Shown piece after piece: positions 11,026 to 21,464 of a DNA stretch of 64,000 nucleotides; position 1 is the stretch's first letter; every line of letters begins with the position of its first letter. The stretch is from the NCBI GenBank assembly GCA_964034945.1, contig OZ035963.1, positions 41,377,090-41,441,089 of the forward strand, given 5' to 3'. Source of the DNA: Chrysopilus asiliformis (lineage: Eukaryota > Arthropoda > Insecta > Diptera > Rhagionidae). The position numbers and the translations under genes are program-made. Below the pieces are notes generated by a model. The model was not told the origin of the DNA. It worked only from the letters and a program-made list of their open reading frames with translations, and did no database searches.

Positions 11026-11320
11026 GGCCTATGTTATACAGGGCAACTTTAAACCGATACACAAAACAAAAAGTTGCTCGTTTGTGCTACACGCAGAGAC
11101 AAGTTGCCGGAAACTTCTGTATATTACACAGTGAGTGTTTCATGTGTATGTGAAGTTGTGTAAAGAACGAACCCGTTCTTTGTGATTTTGTGCTTGTGTG
11201 CATATTTTGTCGCCTTGTTTCTACTCTCGGAACTGGCGACATTAGCCACCGCTTCCCTCACTTCTCGCGCCTATACTTAAGAAAAGTCGCCGCTTAAAGT
11301 TACCGTGTGTAACATAGGCC
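11026..11320. mobile_element. Harbinger-type MITE, TIR GGCCTATGTTA
   Basis: GGCCTATGTTATACAGGGCA at 11026 pairs with inverted TAACATAGGCC ending at 11320, with further complementarity over CAACTTTAA/TTAAAGTTACC. TTA flanks both sides (11023-11025 and 11321-11323). 295 bp, non-coding. A 133-codon frame that crosses its left boundary is not a gene. Confidence 0.85.
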
Positions 11321-11597
11321 TTAGGAAATATTTGGGATAAATGAAAAACCAATAGTTTTAGACATCGATTTATTTAAATTCAGCAAATCGAAATACATCA
11401 AATTCTATATAAACAGCAAATAATAAGAAATGTACTCTTACATTAAAGAAAAAATTACGTTTCATACGTTGAACAATGAAATGAAATAAATCAAACAAAT
11501 TAACAGGCAATAATAAAACATCGATGTTTAAAATAAAATAAAAATAACGTTCCCTACCTTGAACCCTATTTCACATTGTCGCATGGAAAAAAGTTTT

Positions 11598-12060
11598 TTA
11601 AATTTGGCCTTTTTTCGAAGATTTTCTTTTAGAATCCTTCGTTTTTGCTAAAGCATCTTTCAAATACACATGAACGTCGTACTCGGTATGGCTAGGGTAA
11701 ATTTCACGACCAGCATCTGAAATTCGAAATTTTTAGTTATGATTTCTTTATGAAATCTAGAAATGAACAAAACAAACCTTCCAAAGACAAAAATGCTATC
11801 TTTAATACAGACATAGTCTTCACTCGCTTTTGCAATCCAGGTTAAAGATTTCAAAGCACTGGCGTCAATAAATTGGGTAAAAAAGCGACGGAATCGATGG
11901 GATATGTCCTTGCCACCAATTAGGTGAACATAGTTCTTCTAAGTATAGGAAAAATGTTTTAAGATGTGAAAAAAGCTTAAACCTTATAACAAATGTAACT
12001 TTTTAACAGCTCAACAATTTCGCCACGTGTTAAAAATCTCACCTGTTTTGGCTGTCCAAG
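11598..12060 (-). pseudogene. Three-exon chain of unknown protein
   Basis: On the minus strand an exon ending at 11983 (...RGEIVELLKSYICYK) has a GTTTAAG donor. It joins in phase to an exon 11778-11938 (acceptor TTAG) containing VHLIGGKDISHRFRRFFTQF and SLTWIAKASEDYVCIKDSIF. A third exon, 11598-11716 (acceptor TTTCAG), reads REIYPSHTEYDVHVYLKDAL and a lysine-rich end with TAA at 11598. The best donor for the last intron is out of phase by one, so it may be decayed or my splice choice is wrong. The GG.D...R.F..F pattern is loosely like the insect DUF4806 region; I do not assign a function. The 5' side is cut off by the Tc1 insertion at 12093. Confidence 0.38.
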
Positions 12061-12932
12061 TTTATGAAATCCACAAATATATAATAAATATACAGCCTTG
12101 GCCAAAAGTATTGAGCACCCTGTAAATTTTACTAATATACAAAATCTGATGCTCCAAATCAATCGGATTGTTTATTAAAGTTTTGTCGGCATCTAAAAAA
12201 TAAAATTTAAACAATAGTCAAGTGGCTGGTTAGTAACAAAACATCTAGAGCCTTAAAAATTTGCTTTTGTTGTGTTTTTTGATATCCGATTAGTTCGCTT
12301 TCTCAGCTCGCTGTGAAGACATTGTGTAGTGCCTTGAAGTGATTTTTTTTGAATAAATTAAATATTTTAATGTAAATATGGCGAAAAAAAGAGAACTGAC
12401 ATTGCAACAGCGGGTAGAAATTCAACTTTTGAAGCAGCAAGGCAAGTCCCAAGCGCAAATTTCTAAAACCGTCAAATGTTCGCGTCGAGCTGTGCAATAT
12501 GTTATCGAACGGTTCGAGAAGACTGGGTCGCATAAAAATAGACACAGATCTGGACGAAAACGACTTACTATAGATCGTGAAGACAGAATATTAGATGAGA
12601 AAAATGTCTTTCGAGCTCGCTTCTGATTTTTCAGTAACAATTAAAAAGCCAATATCTGTCAGGACGACACGAAGAAGACTGCAGAAAGCTGGTCTAAAAG
12701 GCTGCAAAGCCAGGAAAAAGCCGTGGCTTTCCGAAAAAAACAAAAAGGCTCGCTTCCAATGGGCTCTAAAACACAAAAGTTTAACCGAGCAAGATTCGTC
12801 AAATATTCTATGGTCGGACGAATCAAACTTTCAGGTGAGTAAAATAATTCCTTTTTCTGTAGAAAAACATTATTTTCGACCCGATAAATATGTGTAGTGT
12901 AGTAAAATCCAACGGTTTACAAATCATATTTT

Positions 12933-13071
12933 TTATACCCGTATGGTGAAACCAAAGGGTATATTAACTTTGCTTTACCGTTTGTAACGCCAAGATCCCA
13001 TCATCACACACAAAAATGAATTACACCAGTGTGTTTAGAATGATAAAAAAAATGAATTTTCCATGTCCGTC

Positions 13072-13122
<51 letters not shown>

Positions 13123-13508
13123 GGCGCGGATTGCAGGCGCACGGATTGACTAGAGACTTGAAATTTTGCGCAGATTCGTTTTTCGTAAAATGCGAGGCTA
13201 AGTTCGTTAATGGGCAAAAATGGACCATTAGGGGGGGTACCCCCCATACGAACGAAAAAGTTTTTTGCGAATATCTCAAAAACGGTACATGTTATCAAAA
13301 AAGTCCAAGAACAAAAGTTATTTAGGATATGATTCTACATAAAACTCCCATACATCAAAATGCGATTGGAATAAATTTTAAAAAATCTTTTTGGAAAGTT
13401 TGACTTCAAAGTGGAATTTTGGTACAACTGTTCGAATTTTGATACGAATATCACCATACGGGTCTCCAATGATTGCCAGATTGGCAATTATAGCTTTTGT
13501 TATGTTTC
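12933..13508 (-). repeat. DINE-like repeat inside the Tc1 element
   Basis: Complete reverse copy: TATACCCGTATGGTGAAACC at the left, TTACACCAGTGTGTTTAGAA, a long GTCC/GTCT core (13065-13120), GTACCCCCCATACGAACGAA, then AATTATAGCTTTTGTTATG at 13488-13506. It lies between a good splice donor (GGTGAGTA, 12834-12841) and acceptor (TTTTTTAG, 13513-13520). Confidence 0.9.
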
Positions 13509-13650
13509 ATTATTTTTTAGGTTTTCGGGATACCCGGTGCATCGTATGTCCGCCGCCGAATAGGCGAAGAGTATAATGTCGAATGTGTTGTACCAACCGT
13601 AAAATACGGTGGTGGCAGTATAATGGTTTGGGGCTGACAGTTCCACCATT

Positions 13651-13864
13651 TGCATGAAAACGACGCCATAAGTGTAGTTTTGAGCACATTTATGTATTTT
13701 TTGGAGTTCATTTTGCCTTCACATACGAACATTTCACCAACTCCAGATCCAGCCATGCATGGCTGGATCTGGAGTTGGTGAAATGTTCGTATGTGAAGGC
13801 AAAATGAACTCCAAAAAATACATAAATGTGCTCAAAACTACACTTATGGCGTCGTTTTCATGCA
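13651..13864. repeat. 214-bp perfect palindrome without spacer
   Basis: Bases 13651-13757 are the exact reverse complement of 13758-13864, centred on CCATGCATGG. The right arm is transposase coding sequence (MAGSGVGEMFVCEGKMNS...). The left arm is an inverted copy of the same stretch. Just left of it, 13634-13651 (CTGACAGTTCCACCATTT) is the reverse complement of 14429-14446, which lies outside the transposon. Confidence 0.92.
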
Positions 13865-14302
13865 TTTTTGGAGATACAAACATGGATGGCGTAAAGTTTC
13901 AGCAAAACAACGCACCATGCCATAAATCCACCGAAACAAAGAATTGGTTTGAAGATAATTGCGTCGATGTTTTAGAGTGGCCTTCGCAGTCTCCGGATTT
14001 AAACCCCATAGAACTTTTATGGGCTATACTAAAGCGTAAGGTGAGGGCACATCAAATTTCGTCAAAAGAAGATTAAAAAGGCACCTACAAGAAGAGTGGA
14101 GCACGATAAGAAACTCGTCGCATCCATGCCTAAGAAAATCGCTGCCGTTATAAAGGTGAAGGGTGGCCCCACAAAATATTAAATTTCTATCATACAATAA
14201 ACGATTAACATCTACTAAAACTATTTTTATTTGACTCCATCTAAATATAACGGTTATTTTGCCATATATCATGGGTGCTCAATACTTTTGGCCAAGGCTG
14301 TA

Positions 14303-15120
14303 TAAATATTTTTACTTTAAATTAAAACTTACACTTCGTAATTATTGTAAAAGAAAAAATTCGAAAACAATTGTTTCTCCAGAGGTAAAAACATTTGTTT
14401 TCGATGCACGATGCGTCTTGAATGCTTGAAATGGTGGAACTGTCAGAACAATCGCCGAATGAGTCTAAAAAGTTTTGCCAATAACATTATATAAACCTGA
14501 AATGCCACTTTTTACGAAAAATTCAAATAAGAATGTAATTTTACCGAGTATCAAGTAATACAATTTTTGAAATATCTAGAAAAATTGGCAATAAAAGAGG
14601 AAATAAAAAAAAAATTGATTTTTTTAAATGTTTACGATTTTTCAGATTTATCTCGAGGAAATACTTTACAGATTTCATTCGGAAAATCCCTAAGAGTACA
14701 CTAGGGAAATTTTGCGCAAAATTTTCTTCTGCATTTAGCTAAAATTTCCATGGTAAAACATGCTGGATTTGTTCCATGGATTTATTCGTAAGGAATATGC
14801 TTTGGAATCTATGGAGGTAATCACAGAGCAGCCATTGTTGGCTTTCTAACACAATCATACATTAATAAAAACAGCGGCAAGTAGGAATTAGTCCCAATAA
14901 TTTCCGTGAAATGTATTGGAAAAGTGTCGGAACGGAAAAGCATCGGAGCCGTGGTTACTAGGGTATAAATTAAAAAAAAACCTTTGTCCTTATATTTTTC
15001 ACTTTTCGTCATCCACAACTCACTTCTTTGTCGATATAACTCGAAAAAGGATTCCCAAAAAACTTTATCTTTTATATGCGACACCTTTTCACTACAAAAA
15101 ATTACACTGAAATGACGAAA
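14303..15120. other. Interior of outer element, no gene recognised
   Basis: AT-rich sequence between the Tc1 insertion and the right subterminal region of the outer element. TGGTTACTAGGGTA (14953-14966) is the inverse of TACCCTAGTAACCA near 8125-8138, a possible additional inverted-repeat pair. No protein-like frame is seen. Confidence 0.4.
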
Positions 15121-15639
15121 TGATAGACAGCATCGCCATACACGTTCAAGCATGCTGTGATTCAAAAAGCTCCCTTGAAAAATATCAAAATGATTTTGAT
15201 ATTGGCCAGCATGCTGTCAATCATGGAATTTTGCATGACAGCATTACCATAGACGTTCAAAATGCTGTCACAGCATGCGATGATTGACTGCAAGATTGAA
15301 CGTGTAGGGACCGCTTTACTAATGAAATACATACTTATATATGTGTGTGCATCATGATAACCGGAACCTGTGAGAGTATTGGTAAGAAAGCCCCGAAAGT
15401 AACTCGGACATGTATGAGTAAGTAGTCAGTGATTTAGTCACTTGTCATTGATCGCACTATTATGCATTATTTCGTCGGGAGGAAATCGCAACTTTAATTT
15501 TATATCGCGTTTTAGGTAAATTATAATATATTTTCGCCCAAAAATAAGTGCAAGTATCTCGTGGCTTAACAAACTCGAATTTATTATTAGATATTAGTGA
15601 TAAACTACTGTTTTCCGTGATTTTACTGTCTTTTTCTTG

Positions 15640-16025
15640 GCCGACAAAGTGAGTTCGGAATAATTTTACTTTACCGGAATGCGACGAATTGCGAAGATCC
15701 GAGGAATTAGACAATTTGGGGTCACAGACCTCATAAAAGTGGTTTGAAATGACCGCTGAAGTGGGGTGGGAAAAAGCGGGGTGAGGCTGAAAAGTTTTGC
15801 CGCTCCAATTTCCAGTAAAATTGGTTTGTAGCTAAAGTTTTTTTTTCGTCAGAAAAGTGAGGTTATATGAAAATTTTAAAATGAAATTTTGTGATTAAAA
15901 CTGCGTCAGCAGTCATTTCAAACCACTTTTATGAGGTTTGTGACCACAAATTGTTCTAGTGAAAGTGCGTTTTTGACAATTCCTCGGATTCCAGTAAAGT
16001 AAAATTGTGCCGTGAGTTCAATATG
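15640..16025. mobile_element. Palindromic MITE
   Basis: Inner arms GGTCACAGACCTCATAAAAG (about 15720) and CTTTTATGAGGTTTGTGACC (about 15930) are inverted. An outer pair (ATTTTACTTTACCGGAAT with TCCGAGGAATT, against AATTCCTCGGATTCCAGTAA with GTAAAATTG) extends the fold over about 380 bp. No coding sequence. No clean flanking duplication was found. Confidence 0.6.
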
Positions 16026-16639
16026 AAATGGCTAGATTAATTTTTGTCAGTTCACAAAATATAAAATTTAGGGAAATTGGCAATAAATAGCTGGTAAAGT
16101 CTAGTGAACAAAGTGATATTTAGTGAAATTAGTTTACGGGTTGCAAAATTAAAAGAAATGATATGCATTTGTGGCCATTTGTAAAGAAATGCACTTGCAC
16201 TTAATTATGCGTGATTGCGTTCGGTGTTTTTCATGACCTGTGCAATAATATTGTGCAATAATAATTATATTTGAAGTTTTCCAAACGATTTATTTGAGAG
16301 GAAAATGTTCTTCAGATGTCAGTTTATTAAGTAGCCTTAACATATCGTATTTAAAAAAAATATTCTAGCCGGAAATTACCAAAACAGTGACATTTTTAAA
16401 ATTTGTTTTTTTGGTTTTTTACTTTTTTGACAAAAACTATTTCTTACAAGTATGTTGTATAATAAATATGATAGATCATTGAGTTTTCTGCATTTTTGAC
16501 TATTACTGCAAATAATTATCTCGTACCGTTCTCAAAATATTAACGAAATTCAAAACACCCCTTCCGACCATATGTAAGTATATATGTGTGTGTAACTTTC
16601 CCGAGTTCGTGGCTTCTTATATCTCGCAGGTTCCGATTA
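16026..16639. other. Unassigned sequence before the gypsy remnant
   Basis: AT-rich, no protein-like frame or clear repeat. The gypsy polymerase remnant begins abruptly near 16640, so this is either flanking DNA or unrecognised 5' gypsy sequence. Confidence 0.35.
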
Positions 16640-18548
16640 GATGAACTCGGAAGAGCCAAGTATTTTTCAACACTCGATATGACCAGTTCATTTCATCAAA
16701 TTTACACCGTGTCTTCACTCAGGATTTTTCATCGCAGAGATTTTTGATTGACCAATCAGACCTCGAGTTGACGGCGATCAAAAATCTAAGAGATAAATTT
16801 CATGAAATCTTGCAATTGCAAAATTTCATGGAATTTCCCGATTCAAGATGGCGGAATCTGAATTCTCCCGACAAGTAATTGCGAAAATAACTAATTTTTA
16901 CAAACAATACGATACAAAAAGCTTTGGAAGAGAATATATAACATTAAGAGGTTTTTCTTTTCGTCTGTTCTTATGTTTCAGCCTTTTCAATTTCACGTAT
17001 TGCATTAATTGCAAAAGCGGCCACTAGGTGTTTTCTTTTCATCGCCATCTTGAGAAATAAAATTTCAAGAGACTTTCGGCCCAGCTGTCAAAAAAATCTC
17101 ATTGCGGTGAGATATTTCTTGGGATAAAAAATTGTTAATCAAGACGCGGTATGAGTTAGACAAAGAAACACGTCCACTCACAGCATTCTCTACAAATAAC
17201 GGTCATTTTCATTTTAAACGACTACCTTTCGGTTTGAAAATTTCTTCAAATAGTTTTCAACGAATGTTAACTATTGCTTTGACAGGTTTAGGCGAAAATA
17301 CATTTTTATATGTAGACGGCATTATTGTCCATGGATGTAGCCTAAAACATCATAATGATAATTTAAAGAAAATATTTGAACATCTTCGACGATACCATTT
17401 AAAATTAAATCCAAACAAATGTAATTTCTTAAAACCAGAAGTAATATATATAGGACACTTAATTACAAATCAAGGAGTTAAACCAGACCCCTCTAAATAT
17501 GAAGTTATAGAAAATTATCGTATTCCCAAAAATGGTGACGAGGTCAGAAGATTTGTTGCAATCTGCAATTACTACAAACGTTTTATTAAAGATTTCGCAA
17601 AAATTGCAAAAGATCTAAACGATCTCCCAAAGAAGAATCTTGACTTTCAAATGGACTTACGAATGTCAAAAAGCCTTCGAATTATTAAAGCAGAAATTGA
17701 TAAGCCCAGAAATATTACAATATCCAGATTTTACAAAACCTTTCATTGTAACTACTGATGCTTCAAATTATGCTTTAGGCGCAATTCTATCACAAGGTGA
17801 AATAGGTTCTGACTTACCCATATCTTATGCCAGCAAATCATTGTAAAAGCATGATCTTAATAAATCAGTAATTGAAAAAGAACTTTTAGCTATACATTGG
17901 GGAATTAACTTTTTCAGACCATATCTTTACGGGAAAAGATTTATTGTAGTAACTGACCACAGACCCCTTGTTTCATTATTCTCACACAAAAATCCATCAT
18001 CGAAACTAACAAGAATTCGTTTAGAATTGTCAGAATATGATTTTGAAATAATTTACAAAAAAGGCAAAATAAATACAAACGCTGATACATTATCACGCAT
18101 ACCGATGAATTCAGAAACATTAAAGAAATTAGTTCCTGAAACAGATGAAAATTCACCGAAAAAACTGTTCGCAATTACAAGGAGCATGAAGAACAAAAAC
18201 GAAAATATAAGAAGCATGAATAAGAAAAACGAAAATAAAGATTGTAAAGAACCAACGAAGCCTGATCAACTTCATATTTGGGACTGCACATCTATATCTG
18301 ACGTCAAAAATGTAATGAAATTAAGATTTAATGTCGACAAAAAGGAAAAAATAAACGTACGTATAATGAAAGATGAAGTAATAGTAACTTACAGTGATAA
18401 TCCTGCAAAACTAGTTTTGATTCTGGAAAAACTGCAAGACTTAATGTTAAAAAAGAATATAAAAGAACTAGCGCTAGAAGAAAATGATAAAATATTCAAA
18501 TATATTGAAAAAGAAAGATTTAAATATGAATTTAATATGCTGCAGTAA
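16640..18548 (+). pseudogene. Gypsy reverse transcriptase and RNase H, inactive
   Basis: The RT begins with YFSTLDMTSSFHQIY (first catalytic Asp). The MITE at 16705-17149 interrupts it, and it resumes with RPLTAFSTNNGHF and LPFGL. The active-site box reads YVDG at 17309-17320 instead of YVDD. IGHLITNQGVKPDP is the usual thumb-side motif. A frame change near 17640 leads to the RNase H part (FIVTTDASNYALGAILSQ, then VIEKELLAIHWG and VVTDHRPL), with an in-frame stop at 17844. The stretch ending at 18548 is a charged linker. The YVDG change, frameshift and stop show it cannot work. Confidence 0.9.
16705..17149 (+). mobile_element. Harbinger-type MITE (CACCGCG family), copy 1
   Basis: CACCGTGTCTTC at 16705 and AATCAAGACGCGGT at 17149 are the ends. 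TTA precedes the left end; the right junction has lost about three bases. It interrupts the gypsy polymerase between HQIY and ELDKETRP. Two better copies (33404-33846 and 36447-36889, each 443 bp) define the family. The interior carries ATTCAAGATGGCGGAATC and GCTTTGGAAGAGAATATATA. Confidence 0.85.
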
Positions 18549-19032
18549 AAGAAAATAAAGAAATTGAATATAATGATATATAAAGCTCCAATACAAATAA
18601 AAAACGAAGACGAACAGATAGAATTGATAAAGAATTTTCACACAACACACGGAGGACATACAGGAATAAGAAGAACGATATTAAAATTAAAACAACGATA
18701 TATTTGGAAAAACATGAGAAAAATGGTAAGGACATACATAAATAATTGCACTTTATGTACAAAAAATAAAATAACAACACATACAAAAGAGAAAATGATG
18801 AAAACAGACACACCTACAACAAGTTTTGAAACAATTGCAATCGACATTGTAGGACCTCTAAGAATATCAAATGATTATCGATATATATCAACAATTCAAT
18901 GCGAGTTAACAAAATACATAATAGCATATCCAATGGAATCTAAAGATGCACGTACAGTAGCAAAAACATTAGTCGAACAATTTATTCCTAAATATGGAAT
19001 GTTCAAAGTTTTAAAATCAGACAACGGAACAG

Positions 19033-19777
19033 GGCATCAATTTTGTATTACGACGCGTCTGCGTCTTTCGTTCGACGCGAAGAAATCGACGCGACTCAAT
19101 ACTGCAATCGTATATTTCGACGCCATGTGTGTCGAAAGAAATCATTTAGGATAATTTAGAGGACATTTGGTTTTATTATCAAAATAGTTCAGTTTGTGTA
19201 TGGCATAAAGTACACATTCCAATATTTGATCTTGATTGTCAACATATCTGACATTGCTGGAGCAAAATGTTCACGAACTGTCAAAATGATAAGTGCAACT
19301 GAAGTGTATATCCTCGGTTTGGATAATTGGAATCAAGAAAAAACTATCAATTAGGCGTAGAAATCCACTGAAAGCATTTAAATCATCGGTGAAAGTTTCC
19401 CATAAAATCCTTTTCTTGGTTTTCTTGATTTTCCCCATCGCATGTTTTTCGAGTGAACCTGTGGCAAGTGACGGATTTTCGCCCATAAATTTGAAAATAG
19501 CCTCCAAGTGATGCTTGTTTGTCTGTTCCCTATAATTTAGTTATCATAATAAAATATAATGTATATTTAATTTGGTGTTATTTACTTTGGTTTTGGCATT
19601 GTTTTAAACCACTTCTTACGAAATTAATTGCAACGAAGTAAACACCAAAGTCTATCGACGCTAGTCAAGGCGTCGTAAGTTTTGTGTCGAAGTTTGTTCG
19701 ACGCATCGAGGTACATGATCGACTTTTGTGTTGTGAGACGCGTTTATGCAGACGCGTCGTAATACAAAATTAGTGCC
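19033..19777. mobile_element. Element with 3-bp CAG duplication and Myb-like fragment
   Basis: GGCATCAATTTTGTATTACG at 19033 pairs with inverted CGTAATACAAAATTAGTGCC ending at 19777. CAG flanks both sides (19030-19032, 19778-19780), and removing the insert restores the gypsy integrase frame. ACGACGCGTCTGC motifs recur near both ends. A 3-bp duplication plus a Myb/SANT-like fragment suggests a PIF/Harbinger relative with an atypical target. Confidence 0.8.
19271..19507 (-). pseudogene. Myb/SANT-like domain fragment
   Basis: A 78-residue frame begins MEAIFKFMGENPSLATGSLE and continues KRILWETFTDDLNAFSGFLR. The pattern (NPxLA near the start, then LWE.l...LNa..G) is that of the Myb/SANT-like DNA-binding domain encoded by Harbinger elements and by several insect proteins. 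The expected Trp-rich second half (K.W...W.d.k) is missing, so it is truncated. It may mark the second protein of a Harbinger-type element. Confidence 0.55.
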
Positions 19778-20731
19778 CAGAATTCAAGAACGAACTATTT
19801 TCAAATATATGCAAAATGTTAGATATCAAACAAACATTTGGAACCCCATATCATCATGAAACAGTAGGATCTATAGAAAGGAATCATAGGGTATTAAATG
19901 AGTACTTATTGACATTTTCTTCAGATCATGAATGGGACAAATGGATACTATACTATACATTTGCATATAATATAACACCACACATAGATACAGAATATTC
20001 TCCATATGAACTGATATTTGGAAAATTGCCATATTTACCACACGACATTACTAAAAATGAGAAACCGATTTATAATATCGAAAATTACGCAAACGAACTA
20101 AAAATGCGATTAAAAAGAGCACTCGACGAAGCACAAAGTCTTATTGAAAATGCTAAATATGAAAGAATAAAAAACCAAAAATATACAAATCCATCTAAAT
20201 TCAAAGAAGGTGATTTAGTATTCTTAAGATCTTTAAATAGTAGGGGTATTCTGGACCACGGGGAATTGCGGACCAGCGTCATTTTGTTTCCCCTAGTAGT
20301 GGTTGGTAGCTGCAAATAACTGTAATCAGTTTGCCTCATGTTAAGCTAATTTTCCTAACAGTACTCGACTTGTGTATACGCACTATCACCTCGCTTCGAT
20401 AGCAAATAGAAAAGTGATACTTCGAAATTTTTTTTTTCACTTTGTGTTTCGCTTAAATTTAACCACATTTTTCGAGAATCAACTCAAGTAAATATATTGA
20501 TAATATTCACGGAGCCTTAAGCATTCGACACTGACAAAAAATTTTGCATGAAGTTTGCATTGTGTTACTAATAGCTGTCATATTGTAAAAAAGAGCGTTC
20601 GGGGAATTGTGGACCACTTTTGTCGGGGAATTATGGACCACTCAATTCTTGACATTTGACAAGCAAACTTCGTGTATTTGATGCATATAAGTGTTTTTTC
20701 ATGCAAAAACACAGCATTAGATTTTCGGCAA

Positions 20732-21120
20732 TCATACTAATATATAAAAATGAGTTGGTGTATGTCTGCCTGTCTGTCTGTTCCTCTTTCACGCGAAAAC
20801 GGCTGAACCGATTGACTTGAAATTTGTCATGAGTGTCTGTGGTAGTTCTAGATCCAACATAGGCATACGGAAAAGTAGCGCGAGGGGTGGGGGGAGTAAG
20901 GGGAGGGGGTAAAGTGATTTCGAAACTTAGTTTTCCCTCTATGTTACTCTTTCGCGGGGAAATTACTGAACCGATTAGCCTGAAATTTGGCATAGATGTT
21001 CGTCGTGGGTCCAGCCCCAACATAGACCCATTAAAAAGTTTTTAAGTTCTTTCCGGTTTTCTTCGTATTCTAAAATTTAGACAAAAAGCTTAACCCGGCA
21101 ACGACGGGTATACAAGCTAG
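20732..21120 (+). mobile_element. Non-autonomous Helitron
   Basis: Begins TCATACTAATATATAAAAAT after an A and ends CTAG before a T (21117-21120). Eleven bases upstream is the hairpin CCCGGCAACGACGGG (21094-21108). A 5' TC, 3' CTRR, a nearby hairpin and insertion between A and T are the Helitron hallmarks. The interior has TGTCTGCCTGTCTGTCTGT and GAACCGATTGACTTGAAATT. No Rep/helicase. Related ends occur at about 58262-58286. Confidence 0.75.
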
Positions 21121-21464
21121 TTTCTAAATCGGCCGTTTTGACATCGCCAGAGGATGTAAATGACCTTCGTGAGAAGGCTGATATGAAGCGAAAGAGATTG
21201 GAGAGAAAAGGTGATAAACCATAATCGAAAAAGCAAAAAGATCGTGTCAAATCGAAGACATCACAGAAGAAACAACCCTCTTCAACCTATTGTGAGGTGG
21301 AAGAATACATCGATTTCTGCATAATTTGTAAGAAAAATATGCCAAAAAAAAAATGAACCGCCGAAATACCATCCATTGCAACGTGTGCGATCGAGCTGTT
21401 CACTTGGGATGCTCCGGAATGACTGCAAGTTACTGGACTTGCGAACATTGCGTTTCGGACTGAT
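21121..21464 (+). pseudogene. C-terminal PHD-like finger of a transposase
   Basis: Reading on from the Helitron junction, a frame with SAVLTSPEDVNDLREKADMK is followed by a lysine-rich stretch with one stop, then CIICKKNMPKK, HCNVCDRAVHLGCSGMTASY and WTCEHCVSD before a stop. Spacing C2-C..C2-C-x4-H-x2-C..C2-C fits a PHD-type zinc finger. Such fingers sit at the end of some Tigger/jerky-like transposases. The catalytic part is not recognisable in the left half, so this is a remnant with a small frame change at the poly(A) near 21342-21351. Confidence 0.6.

Larger units (their letters stand above)
12378..14068 (+). pseudogene. Tc1-like transposase, broken
   Basis: The start MAKKRELTLQQRVEIQLLKQ leads into a first helix-turn-helix (QISKTVKCSRRAVQYVI) and a GRKR motif, then a frame change near 12600, a second DNA-binding part (SVRTTRRRLQKAGLKG) and the first catalytic Asp in WSDESNF (about 12810-12830). 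A GT-AG interval (12835-13520) holding a DINE copy separates this from YVRRRIGEEYNVECVVPTVK. After the palindrome the frame resumes (13759-14076) with QQNNAPCHKS, where the usual second Asp of QQDNAPC is Asn, and SPDLNPIELLW with the final Glu. Frameshifts and the D-to-N change make it inactive. Confidence 0.88.
12093..14300 (+). mobile_element. Tc1-like transposon, rearranged copy
   Basis: CAGCCTTGGCCAAAAGTATT at 12093 pairs with inverted AATACTTTTGGCCAAGGCTG ending at 14300, flanked by TA (12091-12092, 14301-14302), the Tc1/mariner signature. Inside are a broken transposase, a DINE insertion (12933-13508), and a perfect palindrome (13651-13864). A second copy of the family, lacking its 5' half, lies at 53491-54149 on the minus strand. 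Confidence 0.92.
7517..15315. mobile_element. Large outer element with TTA duplication (Harbinger-like)
   Basis: AGCGGCCCCTACACGTTCAA at 7517 pairs with inverted TTGAACGTGTAGGGACCGCT ending at 15315. TTA flanks both ends (7514-7516, 15316-15318), and the sequence on either side continues the unit seen uninterrupted at about 45985-46015. Motifs such as CATGCTGTCA and ACGTTCAA recur inside both ends. At 7.8 kb it is swollen by later insertions: MITE 7573-8013, DINE copies, MITE 11026-11320 and Tc1 12093-14300. Its own genes may be the THAP fragment and the reverse-strand exon chain, but that link is inference. Two separate elements joined by recombination are possible. Confidence 0.55.

Noticed and set aside
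10752..11153. 133-residue plus-strand frame
   Set aside because: It crosses the left boundary of the TTA-flanked MITE at 11026 and has no recognisable domain.
13004..13298. (GTCY)n tract as an unusual regulatory repeat
   Set aside because: It is the normal core of the DINE-like repeat and recurs in the other copies.
18474..18847. Minus-strand frames rich in Phe, Leu and Tyr that look like membrane proteins
   Set aside because: They are the antisense of AT-rich gypsy integrase coding sequence.
20631..21023. 130-residue minus-strand frame
   Set aside because: It spans the boundary of the Helitron and the antisense of its (GTCY) region.
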